A stretch of 64,000 nucleotides of DNA from a virus. The stretch is taken from IMG/VR virus record IMGVR_UViG_3300028177_000004, positions 16,232-80,231 of that record. One strand, written 5' to 3'. Below, one piece after another: positions 38,685 through 45,676 of this stretch. The first letter of the stretch is position 1. Every line of letters begins with the position of its first letter. Under the pieces are notes generated by a model. It did not search any database and was not told the origin of the DNA. It saw nothing but the letters and a program-made list of their open reading frames with translations. The position numbers and the translations under genes were made by a program.

Positions 38685-39938
38685 TCAGATTGTGTCCCTT
38701 CTGGGTGCGAGTGTGTCGATGTAGTCGATGGTGTTGGCTAGGCCGACCTTGCGCATGCTGGCCGTCTCAGTGTGACCACCTCGCATGTGCGCCTTCTCAA
38801 CATTGGGCGGTGCGTTCAGGTCTTGTCGCCAGTGCCGTATGACTTCTTGTTCGATGTCCTCTGCCTCTTGACCTGTTGTGATGTCCCAAGTCTTTACGAT
38901 GGCGAATCCATTGCGAACGTTGTCACCCATTCTGCGGTCAGCGGACTCTGCGCCTGCAACGCCTACCTTCAATGCGTTATGTCCCGTGTGCTTCAAGAGG
39001 TAGACGATGGCTTCCTCCATGTAGTTGAACGAGGAGTGGCAAGCTTTGCAACCTGAGCCCCCTTTAAGGTTCGTGAGAGAGGGGGTGACGACAGCGCCAC
39101 ATGAGTGCTTCATCTTCCACTTCTTCTGAGAGCCGCTGTATTCGTCGATGGGTTCGAACCCTCTGGAACGAACGTAGTCTGCTGCTGCTTCTGGACTGAT
39201 GGTGTGTGGGTGTGACCATCTAGGGCTGGCACCACCCGTGAGGCTGCTGGGGTCGATTGACTTTCGTGAACATGGGTAGCAACCTGAGCCTCCACGTCTG
39301 ATTAGTTCAAGGGTGGAGTGACGTTCGCCGCCGCATTCGACATGGATGGTTCGCCAAGGTGACTTGATGGACAGGAACGGCTCCAGAGGTTCGTGCCCTG
39401 CTTGCCTCATCTCTTCGAACACTGCTTCCTGAGAGATTCGTGGCTTAGCGCCTGTTCCCTTTTGGCACTCACATTGCGTGATGGTCCAACCCTTCTTGAT
39501 GGCCTGCTTGATCATGACTGGCTTGACCGTGACTGTGGCCCCACAGGTGTGTCGGCATTTCATGGGAACCTTGCTGCCTGTGTACTCCTCTAGAGGGGTG
39601 AAGCCATTGTCGATCATCAAAGCCGTTGCGTCGACTGCTGCCTTCTTGATGCGTTCTGCTACCAGACGCTGGTATCCACATGTCCTGCATCCGCCTGTAG
39701 CGAAGAGACTTCCGATAGTGGGCGATCCTTTGGTGTCGCAGGTCAAGCACTTGACCTTCCAAGGTTGGGTGGTGCGTCCATGCCAAGGCTCCAGTGCGAC
39801 GAGGTTCTTCTCTTTCAGCCGAGCGTTGGCTTCTTTAGCGGAGAGCGATCGGTTGCGCATGGGTGCGGCGTGTCGATCACAGGTGCAGTCCTTCTTACAC
39901 TTCAGTGCCTTGCTTCGGGCTGCGGTGTCGTATGCCAT
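38685..39938 (-). CDS. Zinc-ribbon-repeat protein with C-terminal GIY-YIG-like nuclease domain
   Basis: 417 residues. Four tandem units follow a G..PLE.Y.GS...W..KC..CG...C..C plan (for example FTPLEEYTGSKVPMKCRHTCG and FEPIDEYSGSQKKWKMKHSCG), each a likely treble-clef/zinc ribbon. The last 120 residues (YLLKHTGHNALKVGVAG, RRMGDN, WDITTGQEAEDIEQEV) follow the GIY-YIG nuclease pattern. Homing or restriction-type activity is possible. Promoter TTGACA-17-TAAGGT lies 6 nt before the ATG. Confidence 0.6.
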   Translation of the reverse strand: MAYDTAARSKALKCKKDCTCDRHAAPMRNRSLSAKEANARLKEKNLVALEPWHGRTTQPWKVKCLTCDTKGSPTIGSLFATGGCRTCGYQRLVAERIKKAAVDATALMIDNGFTPLEEYTGSKVPMKCRHTCGATVTVKPVMIKQAIKKGWTITQCECQKGTGAKPRISQEAVFEEMRQAGHEPLEPFLSIKSPWRTIHVECGGERHSTLELIRRGGSGCYPCSRKSIDPSSLTGGASPRWSHPHTISPEAAADYVRSRGFEPIDEYSGSQKKWKMKHSCGAVVTPSLTNLKGGSGCKACHSSFNYMEEAIVYLLKHTGHNALKVGVAGAESADRRMGDNVRNGFAIVKTWDITTGQEAEDIEQEVIRHWRQDLNAPPNVEKAHMRGGHTETASMRKVGLANTIDYIDTLAPRRDTI

Positions 39939-39944
39939 GTGCGT

Positions 39945-39973
39945 ACCTTAGTTGGATGTCAACGTCGTGTCAA
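39945..39973 (-). promoter_or_regulatory. Near-consensus sigma-70 promoter, leaderless
   Basis: TTGACA (39973-39968), 17-nt spacer, TAAGGT (39950-39945), then 6 nt to ATG 39938. Confidence 0.7.
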
Positions 39974-39985
39974 GGAGAGGCAACA

Positions 39986-40270
39986 TCAGTCAAGGCTGCG
40001 GATGACAGCGAGGACATCAGCGAAAGACATGGAGGGCGAAAGCTTCTCCTGATGTCGGATGTTCCTACGTTCCCTCCGAGTAGTGCCGCCCCAGATACCA
40101 AGGAGGTCAGGTTGAACGAGGGCCTCAGCGAGACAGGAATCTCTCACATCACAATGATGGCAGTACTCCAAGGCTGGACCTCTACTGCCTCCACGTTTGG
40201 AGAAGAAGATGGTGGTGTTAGCAGAGATGCAGGCTGCCTTGTGCTTCCACGGCTCTCTACTCATCAGCAT
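39986..40270 (-). CDS. WhiB-family protein (second copy)
   Basis: 94 residues from ATG 40270. Cluster cysteines C14, C37, C40 and C46 (YCHHCDVRDSC) and the GIWGG turn at 58-62 followed by the basic TTRRERR helix. Its 5' end overlaps the LysM-like gene by 14 nt, so it is co-transcribed with a membrane protein. Confidence 0.85.
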   Translation of the reverse strand: MLMSREPWKHKAACISANTTIFFSKRGGSRGPALEYCHHCDVRDSCLAEALVQPDLLGIWGGTTRRERRNIRHQEKLSPSMSFADVLAVIRSLD

Positions 40271-40544
40271 TACCCGTGGAGGGCACGCGAATTTCCTGAC
40301 CAATCTGGATCGACGCCGTCCCACCATTGAGTTGGACGAAGTGGTACACGGCGTTCTCAAGGTTGCCTTCACACCGGGTGCGTGCAATCTCCCAGATGGT
40401 GTCGAACGCTTCAGCCACATGGGTCCCACTCTCACAAGTGAAACGGGAGTGGCGTTCGTTCGTCCAACCGAGGCCCCAGATAGCAAAGACCATGAACGCT
40501 GCGATGGCTGTAGCCGCCGCCGTGAATCTGATTAGCCCTGTCAT
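40257..40544 (-). CDS. Membrane-anchored LysM-like protein
   Basis: 95 residues. An N-terminal transmembrane helix (TAAATAIAAFMVFAIWGLG) is followed by a LysM-like fold: DTIWEIARTRCEGN, HFVQLNGG, IGQEIRVP. It could bind peptidoglycan at the cell envelope. -10 TAGGCT (minus strand, 40552-40557) in family promoter context lies 7 nt before the ATG. Confidence 0.65.
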   Translation of the reverse strand: MTGLIRFTAAATAIAAFMVFAIWGLGWTNERHSRFTCESGTHVAEAFDTIWEIARTRCEGNLENAVYHFVQLNGGTASIQIGQEIRVPSTGNADE

Positions 40545-40551
40545 GGGGATA

Positions 40552-40567
40552 AGCCTAGCGGTTATGC
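40552..40567 (-). promoter_or_regulatory. Family promoter, minus strand, leaderless
   Basis: GGCATAACCGCTAGGCT; -10 TAGGCT ends 7 nt before ATG 40544. Nearly the same as the 32013 copy. Confidence 0.6.
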
Positions 40568-40691
40568 CAACAACAAGCAACCTCGCAACACGATTTGCTG
40601 GGAAAAGCCAAGGAATACCATCCCCCCCCTCGACACGCCGAGAACCGAGTTGTCTTCTGCCCCGCTTCGCAAGCTCAACCGGCGAGCAACA

Positions 40692-40732
40692 CCCAAACGA
40701 AACCGTGAGGCAACCCAAACGAAACCGTGAGG
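40692..40732. repeat. Two tandem copies of a 19-bp sequence, 22-bp period
   Basis: CCCAAACGAAACCGTGAGG at 40692-40710 and again at 40714-40732, followed by the partly similar GAACGAATCCGAACG. It lies in the 316-bp gene-free stretch 40545-40860, which otherwise shows only an AACACACGTT-type palindrome. Iteron-like spacing of two helical turns. Confidence 0.6.
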
Positions 40733-40860
40733 CAACCCTGAACGAATCCGAACGAAGTTACCGAACCGTCACTTCATAGTCCCGCAAACTTTTCGAACAC
40801 ACGTTCGGGCTGTGGGGGCACGCATACAGAATTTTGGTGTGTATGTTTCTCTGGTTTAAT

Positions 40861-41223
40861 TCAGGAGAGTGCGGAGTAGAGGATGGTTGCGAGTGCGATG
40901 GTTGTGATGAGTGTGAGTGTCCATTGCAGGTGGAGTTGGTTCTTTTTTTTGTTGTAGAGCTTGATGCCTTTTTTGTAGGCGTCTTTGGTGAGTTCGTCTC
41001 TGTCGATGATGATGCCGTGTGTTTCGTAGTTGTGGCTGTTTAGGAGGATTTCGAGGAGGTTCTCTATGACGAGGCTTGTTTTTAGGTAGTCGTCTGGTTC
41101 TTCGTTGAAGGATAGGTGGCTGAGTTCGTTGATATAAATTTCTAGGGCTTCGTAGATTGTGTTTTGTCCGGGTCCCGTGGGGCCTTTTTGGGAGGGGGGT
41201 GTGGGTTGTTCAGCCCCGGTCAT
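40861..41223 (-). CDS. C-terminally anchored membrane protein
   Basis: 120 residues. Helical cytoplasmic part with basic KKGIKLYNKKKNQ, then one C-terminal transmembrane helix (LTLITTIALATILYSAL). Function unknown. Confidence 0.6.
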   Translation of the reverse strand: MTGAEQPTPPSQKGPTGPGQNTIYEALEIYINELSHLSFNEEPDDYLKTSLVIENLLEILLNSHNYETHGIIIDRDELTKDAYKKGIKLYNKKKNQLHLQWTLTLITTIALATILYSALS

Positions 41224-41282
41224 GTTGTGGGGTGCCTAAAAATTTTTGAGGGGTTTGTTTTCTTTTGTTGTTGCATGGGTTT

Positions 41283-41441
41283 TTAGGGGTTGCGCGGTTT
41301 GCGTTCTCCGAGTGTCCATCCTGCGTAGGCTCCGGCGGGGATGAGGATTGCGAAGGCCCACCATTCGCCGACGAGCCCTCCGGAGATGATTCCGCCTGAG
41401 ATGGCGAGGATGGTGCCGAAGAAGAGTGATTTGAGGTTCAT
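41283..41441 (-). CDS. Small membrane protein, 52 residues
   Basis: ATG overlaps the upstream stop (ATGA). Two hydrophobic Gly-rich helices (LFFGTILAISGGIISGGL and AFAILIPAGAYAGW) separated by VGEWW, then a basic tail. Function unknown. Confidence 0.55.
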   Translation of the reverse strand: MNLKSLFFGTILAISGGIISGGLVGEWWAFAILIPAGAYAGWTLGERKPRNP

Positions 41442-41953
41442 CCGCTTTCGCCTCCGTATTCGAAGTTGGGGTTGTATCCGCTTAGACCGATTCTTCTTTT
41501 AATTTTTTTTTTGGTAACGATTGGTCGGACAAGTCGGACCACTCTGAACATCTCGGCTCCGTCGATCAGGTCTTGGAGGTCTGTTTTGGAGTCGAGCATT
41601 TTGGGGGTGATTTTGTTTCCGTCGGTGGGGAGAGCTTTGGCGATGTTGTCTGTGGCGACGTGTGTTTCTCTCTCTAGGCTTTTGTCGATGATGCCGTTGG
41701 GGGAGTTCCGCATTGTGGCATCACAGATCGCCGGTCGAAGATCGAGTTTGAGGATGCCCTCGACAACTTCAACGACGCAGTCGGCAACGATGAGGAAATC
41801 TTGGTAGTCAAGTTCCTTTTGCTGAATCCATTTGCGACGCATGAGACCCTCTAGTGGGGGCATGCCGGATTTGGCTACAGCTTGAGCTCGTTCGGTGAAT
41901 CGGGCTTGCATGGCTTCGATTTTGATGATGGCTTCTGCGCTGACTTCATCCAT
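41438..41953 (-). CDS. Unknown helical protein
   Basis: 171 residues, helical N-terminal two thirds (AEAIIKIEAMQARFTERAQAV) and a basic tail (TKKKIKRRIG). -10 TAACGT (minus strand, 41961-41966) is 7 nt before the ATG, predicted leaderless. Coupled to the small membrane gene downstream. Confidence 0.6.
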   Translation of the reverse strand: MDEVSAEAIIKIEAMQARFTERAQAVAKSGMPPLEGLMRRKWIQQKELDYQDFLIVADCVVEVVEGILKLDLRPAICDATMRNSPNGIIDKSLERETHVATDNIAKALPTDGNKITPKMLDSKTDLQDLIDGAEMFRVVRLVRPIVTKKKIKRRIGLSGYNPNFEYGGESG

Positions 41954-42037
41954 AGATGTGACGTTAGCAGCTTTACCCCCACCTGTAAACCCAAGCTGCT
42001 AGTCTTTATTTACGTTAACGATTGAAGGTGATAGCGA

Positions 42038-42814
42038 GTGGACATAGACCTGCCAGTGACATCCCGTTGGGTGCGGCTCGATGAGTTGCATCCTCGGTTC
42101 AAATTACGCTTGGGGGCGTTTTTTGACGATCCGATTATTCGTGGCCGGGTGGCTATCGTGTCGGGCGTGAGAACGATGGCTGCACAGCAGGCGTTATACG
42201 ATAAATATAAATCAGGCAAGGGAAACTTAGCTGCCAATCCTCAAAGACGTTTTGGAAATGGCTTTCAGGGTAGCTGGCATATGGCTCAGCCTGCATTTGA
42301 CAATTACGGATTTGCTGTCGATTTTCGCATTACCGGTAAAGGCTTATCCACTTGGGAAGTCAATAATACTGCTAAGCAGTATGGCTTACACCCTACAGTG
42401 AGTGGCGAGTGGTGGCATCATCAACCATATGGGCGTTTTCTAAACGGACAGTGGAATTGGTTTGATGCTCCGGCGCTGAAGGGCGAGCAGTCTGAAAAGG
42501 CGATTCGCGTAAAAGATCAAGAATTGGCAAAAGCGAAGCATCCTCTCCAAGAACTTGCTGAGGCTATTGCTCGTGCCCGCCGTCAAGTTTTGCGCAAGGG
42601 TGATCGCGGAGAAGCTGTAAAGCTACTTCAAATGTTGTTGGAGAAACAGGGCATTAGCACGGCCAAAACTTCTAGTCGCACGATGACCGGAAAAGGTATA
42701 GACGGGATCTTTGGACGCGGTACTGAACGTGCCGTAAAGCAGTTCCAAAGGAATGAGAGCCTTACGATGGATGGCATTGTTGGTCCTGCGTCTTGGCAGG
42801 AGCTCTTCGACTAG
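42038..42814 (+). CDS. Second endolysin-like protein: VanY-type peptidase plus PG-binding domain
   Basis: 258 residues, GTG start with GAAGGTGAT upstream. VanY-type M15 motifs: SGVRTMAAQQALYDKY, GSWHMA, NYGFAVDF and EWWHHQP (zinc ligands His/Asp/His). A Lys-rich linker leads to a PG_binding_1 repeat (LLQMLLEKQG, DGIFGRGTERAVKQFQ, DGIVGPASWQ). Same architecture as the 3557 gene but divergent, so not a recent duplication. One may be virion-associated. Confidence 0.8.
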   Translation: MDIDLPVTSRWVRLDELHPRFKLRLGAFFDDPIIRGRVAIVSGVRTMAAQQALYDKYKSGKGNLAANPQRRFGNGFQGSWHMAQPAFDNYGFAVDFRITGKGLSTWEVNNTAKQYGLHPTVSGEWWHHQPYGRFLNGQWNWFDAPALKGEQSEKAIRVKDQELAKAKHPLQELAEAIARARRQVLRKGDRGEAVKLLQMLLEKQGISTAKTSSRTMTGKGIDGIFGRGTERAVKQFQRNESLTMDGIVGPASWQELFD

Positions 42815-42981
42815 ATTTGTCGCCGCTTCGCGGTCTCTTTGAGCATCAACCCTTGTTGCTGCTCAAGCGTGACAATTTTAGATTCCAGCATCTGCAAACG
42901 TCGTCGAACATCGTTTACGGTGTCGCGTAAAGCGCCGATGACGGCTTCAATTTCCTGCAGTTCCCCGTCCCAAGTGGCCAT
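42811..42981 (-). CDS. Small coiled-coil protein, 56 residues
   Basis: Starts MATWDGELQEIEAVIGALRD; a continuous amphipathic helix with heptad spacing (VRRRLQMLESKIVTLEQQQG). Predicted leaderless: TATACT is 6 nt before the ATG. It is convergent with the endolysin, with 4 nt overlap. Possibly a spanin or regulator; unknown. Confidence 0.6.
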   Translation of the reverse strand: MATWDGELQEIEAVIGALRDTVNDVRRRLQMLESKIVTLEQQQGLMLKETAKRRQI

Positions 42982-42986
42982 CGTAC

Positions 42987-42993
42987 TAGTATA
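42987..42993. promoter_or_regulatory. Bidirectional promoter with overlapping -10 boxes
   Basis: TAGTAT (+, 42987-42992) and TATACT (-, 42993-42988) occupy the same 7 bp. Each lies 6-7 nt from its own ATG (43000 rightward, 42981 leftward). Only 18 bp separate the two start codons. Confidence 0.6.
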
Positions 42994-42999
42994 CCTGAT

Positions 43000-43233
43000 A
43001 TGCCTCCCGAGTCCACTCCAAATATGTCATGGGAAGTCACACCAAGGACGCCTAAAGCCGATGCGTCATTAGACGAATTGGCCGCAGAAGCTAAAACTTT
43101 GGTGGATGATTTCTTTAAAACTGCCGAAAGGTTGCCTCACTGGGGAATTGTGCTGCGTCGTATCCGTTTGGCTGCGATGCGTGAAAAATTTGATTCTTGG
43201 CTTGAAGATTTAACAACAATTTCTGACAAGTAA
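43000..43233 (+). CDS. Unknown helical protein, 77 residues
   Basis: Predicted leaderless. Helical (LDELAAEAKTLVDDFFKTAE, RRIRLAAMREKFDSWLED). Convergent with the tRNA cluster. Function unknown. Confidence 0.6.
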   Translation: MPPESTPNMSWEVTPRTPKADASLDELAAEAKTLVDDFFKTAERLPHWGIVLRRIRLAAMREKFDSWLEDLTTISDK

Positions 43234-43242
43234 ATCAAATAG

Positions 43243-43315
43243 CGCCCCCGGCAGGATTCGAACCTACAACCTTCGGGATAGAAGCCCGCTGCGCTATCCG
43301 TTGCGCCACGGGGGC
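43243..43315 (-). tRNA. tRNA-Arg (anticodon TCT)
   Basis: 73 nt, acceptor GCCCCCG/CGGGGGC fully paired, discriminator G. T-loop TTCGAAT. Anticodon loop CTTCTAT, reads AGA/AGG. Confidence 0.9.
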
Positions 43316-43319
43316 CTAG

Positions 43320-43392
43320 CTCGGCGGGGAGGGCTCGAACCTCCAACCTTCGGGTCCAAAGCCCGACGTTCTGCCAGTTGAACTACCGCCGA
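43320..43392 (-). tRNA. tRNA-Gln (anticodon TTG)
   Basis: 73 nt, acceptor TCGGCGG/CCGCCGA with the weak U1-A72 pair and G73 typical of tRNA-Gln. Anticodon loop CTTTGGA. T-loop TTCGAGC. Confidence 0.9.
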
Positions 43393-43396
43393 TTGG

Positions 43397-43468
43397 TACC
43401 CCCAACGGGGATCGAACCCGTGTTCCCAGCGTGAAAGGCTGGTGTCCTGACCACTAGACGATGGGGGC
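43397..43468 (-). tRNA. tRNA-Glu (anticodon TTC)
   Basis: 72 nt beginning GCCCCCATCGTCTAGTGG, typical of tRNA-Glu. Anticodon loop CTTTCAC, T-loop TTCGATC. Terminal G-U acceptor pair. Confidence 0.9.
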
Positions 43469-43472
43469 TGAG

Positions 43473-43545
43473 TGGGAGCGGCGGGAATCGAACCCGCAAC
43501 CGTCGGATTAAAAGTCCGCTACTCTGCCAATTGAGTTACGCTCCC
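43473..43545 (-). tRNA. tRNA-Lys (anticodon TTT)
   Basis: 73 nt, acceptor GGGAGCG/CGCTCCC, anticodon loop CTTTTAA, T-loop TTCGATT, discriminator A. Confidence 0.9.
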
Positions 43546-43549
43546 GAAG

Positions 43550-43633
43550 TGGCGATGGCGGGATTCGAACCCGCATGACTCAAGAGTCGGGAGATTTTAA
43601 GTCTCCTGTGTATGCCTATTCCACCACACCGCC
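43550..43633 (-). tRNA. tRNA-Leu (anticodon TAA)
   Basis: 84 nt with a long variable arm (CGACTCTTGAGTC), acceptor GGCGGTG/CATCGCC, anticodon loop CTTAAAA, T-loop TTCGAAT. Reads TTA/TTG. Confidence 0.9.
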
Positions 43634-43724
43634 CGTGCCTTAGTAATAGTTGCTTATACCTCCAAGGGGCTAGTAAGAAGGTGGGAACGCCTTAGGAGGG
43701 CTGTGTGGCTGTCTGAGAGAGAAA

Positions 43725-43786
43725 TAGGGACCCCCTCCGGGTTGCCCATGCATCTCTGTACCGGGCAATGCCAGAAGAGGTCCCTA
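43725..43786. ncRNA. Structured RNA candidate
   Basis: Perfect outer stem TAGGGACC/GGTCCCTA (43725-43732/43779-43786) and inner stem TTGCCC/GGGCAA around a 15-nt loop, with purine-rich internal loops. It lies between the tRNA cluster and the end of the leftward ssb gene. The remainder of 43634-43825 shows no gene. Could be a small RNA, a processing structure, or a large terminator without a T tract. Confidence 0.45.
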
Positions 43787-43825
43787 AATCCTCGCGCTGT
43801 GGTTTCCGCGTTACCTACGCGCGAC

Positions 43826-44272
43826 CTAGAACGGGTCTTTGACCAGTTCCTCTTCTACTTGTTTGCGCGGAGACGTAGCCGTAGCTCTCTTGGAGCCACC
43901 TTCTGCGTTGTCCCCAGCGCGCTTGCGAGTGAAGTCGGAGATGCTGCGAGTCTGGATGGCGATGTTCTCAGCCACCACTTCGACGATGTTTTGTTTGGTC
44001 CCATCATCTTTTTCCCAGACGCGCTGTTCCATGCGACCGGTGACGATAACGCCAACACCCTTCTCTAGAACGTCTGCGGTATCGTCGGCGAGCTTTCGCC
44101 ATGCGATGACGTTGAAGTAGGAGGTGTCCTCTTCCCATTCGTCTGTCTTGGCGTTCTTCCAGCTGCGGTTACAGGCAATGCTGAACTTGAGCTTGGAGAT
44201 GCCCGAATCGGTGTATTTCATTTCCGGGTCTTGGGTTACGTTGCCGCAACCGGTGAATGTCGAATTGTTCAT
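43826..44272 (-). CDS. ssb: Single-stranded DNA-binding protein
   Basis: 148 residues from ATG 44272. OB-fold motifs of bacterial SSB: GCGNVTQDPEMKYTDSG, FSIACNRSW, TSYFNVIAWRKLADDTADVLEKG, VTGRMEQRVW. Disordered Ser/Arg tail, ending EELVKDPF, which keeps the acidic-hydrophobic tip used to recruit replication partners. Functions in phage DNA replication and repair. Confidence 0.92.
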   Translation of the reverse strand: MNNSTFTGCGNVTQDPEMKYTDSGISKLKFSIACNRSWKNAKTDEWEEDTSYFNVIAWRKLADDTADVLEKGVGVIVTGRMEQRVWEKDDGTKQNIVEVVAENIAIQTRSISDFTRKRAGDNAEGGSKRATATSPRKQVEEELVKDPF

Positions 44273-44359
44273 TTCAGCTCGCTTCTCTTGGGTTTGGGGG
44301 AGAACCCCCATCGTTGTGTAGGTTGCACTCTAACACCGATTCGGTTAGCATTGTCAACC

Positions 44360-44638
44360 ATGCCTACGAAAAATGCTGACTTGCGACTGAAGGTTATGAA
44401 GCACATCACCGTGATGCTGCTGGCCATTTCGGACGATGACGAGAGTCTTACCGACGCCGAGCTGGACGAACAGTACAATGACGCAGAGGAGTGGGCAGAC
44501 TTGCTGTTGGAATCCATGGGATTCACCATTACAGAAACAACAGATGACGATACTATTACGGCTACCTGCAAGCTTGAGGACATTGAGGCGTTCTTCACGG
44601 CCAAGTCCAAGGAGTATTTGGTAGCCGAAAACTTGTAG
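44360..44638 (+). CDS. Unknown acidic protein
   Basis: 92 residues from ATG 44360; TAGCAT ends 8 nt upstream, so probably leaderless. Acidic helical centre (DDDESLTDAELDEQYNDAEEW). Function unknown. Followed by an AGGAGG RBS for the transglycosylase gene. Confidence 0.6.
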   Translation: MPTKNADLRLKVMKHITVMLLAISDDDESLTDAELDEQYNDAEEWADLLLESMGFTITETTDDDTITATCKLEDIEAFFTAKSKEYLVAENL

Positions 44639-44647
44639 GAGGACCAA

Positions 44648-45667
44648 GTGCGATACGACATCCGCAGCCGTGTCAAAGCTTTGACAATCTTTTCGGTTTC
44701 AGTTCTAAGCCTTTACGGTTTGACAATATGGGCCGACAGCAGGAGTGTTGCCGACCAACCTTTTAATCTCACGCGAGAAGATCTGCCCGTATCGGGGTTG
44801 AGCGTCAGTGGCGCTACCACTACGACCGCTCAGCCGGTGATCACTTGGGTGGCCACCTCGACCACGACTACAACCACCACGACGACTGCGAACCTTCCGA
44901 CAGTGGAGGTGTTGGAGCCACCTCCGGATTGTGTGGTGTTGAGTGAAATACCAGAAGGATGGGCTCACCCTCTTCCAGAGTGGCCTCCCCATTGGGGAGA
45001 CATCAATAACTATCCAGAATGTCCCCCAGATAACCACACTCCAGAGTTCTATGACGATGAATTCAATCAGGAAGTAACGGTTACCGAATTATCACCTGAA
45101 TTTGTAGAGACCTTTATCGAAGAGACAATCTTGGAGATTCTCAAAAGCGAGTACACATTTTTTCGCTTTGACGAGGATGTGAAGATTCTCCAACACTATT
45201 TAGAAGTAGATGTAGACGGCATTTATGGCCCGATCACTCGTGGAGAACACATCAGGGCTCTTGTCCGGCTAGGACAATGGCAGCCTGTTGATATGACCTT
45301 CAGCTTGGATGAAATAGTTGGAGATGGCGGGTACGACTATCCGATGGACCCCGAGAAGCGTTGCCCCGAGTGGGAGGACACGTTCGTTGCTTATGGCCTC
45401 GTCCCTGTCGACGTTTGGTCGTATGTTGCTTGGAAGGAAAGTCGCTGTAGGCCGACGGTCGTCAACGACACGTTGAATTCAGACGGTTCGATTGATTATG
45501 GCCTTGTGCAGATCAACTCGATTCACCGCAGGGCCGTATTCAAGGTGTGTGAGGGATGGGATCTGGAGGTAATGCTGCTTGATGTCGATTGCAACCTGCG
45601 TATGGCGCGATATTTGATGGACAACACCCGCAACCGGTTAGGAAACTGGCGCATCTACATGTACTAA
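44648..45667 (+). CDS. Secreted/anchored lytic transglycosylase-like protein
   Basis: 339 residues, GTG start with AGGAGG. An N-terminal hydrophobic signal or anchor (LTIFSVSVLSLYGLTIW), a Thr-repeat stalk (about 55-85) and a PG_binding-like element (VKILQHYLEVDVDGIYGPIT) precede a C-terminal SLT fold. The SLT part has catalytic Glu264 in WKESRC, then DYGLVQINS and NLRMARYLM. It would cleave glycan strands, either from the virion or from the infected cell. Confidence 0.75.
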   Translation: MRYDIRSRVKALTIFSVSVLSLYGLTIWADSRSVADQPFNLTREDLPVSGLSVSGATTTTAQPVITWVATSTTTTTTTTTANLPTVEVLEPPPDCVVLSEIPEGWAHPLPEWPPHWGDINNYPECPPDNHTPEFYDDEFNQEVTVTELSPEFVETFIEETILEILKSEYTFFRFDEDVKILQHYLEVDVDGIYGPITRGEHIRALVRLGQWQPVDMTFSLDEIVGDGGYDYPMDPEKRCPEWEDTFVAYGLVPVDVWSYVAWKESRCRPTVVNDTLNSDGSIDYGLVQINSIHRRAVFKVCEGWDLEVMLLDVDCNLRMARYLMDNTRNRLGNWRIYMY

Positions 45668-45676
45668 CCAGTACTA

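Noticed and set aside
39478-39951. Plus-strand frame of about 157 codons
   Set aside because: Shadow of the minus-strand zinc-ribbon/GIY-YIG gene, whose Cys spacing repeats regularly.
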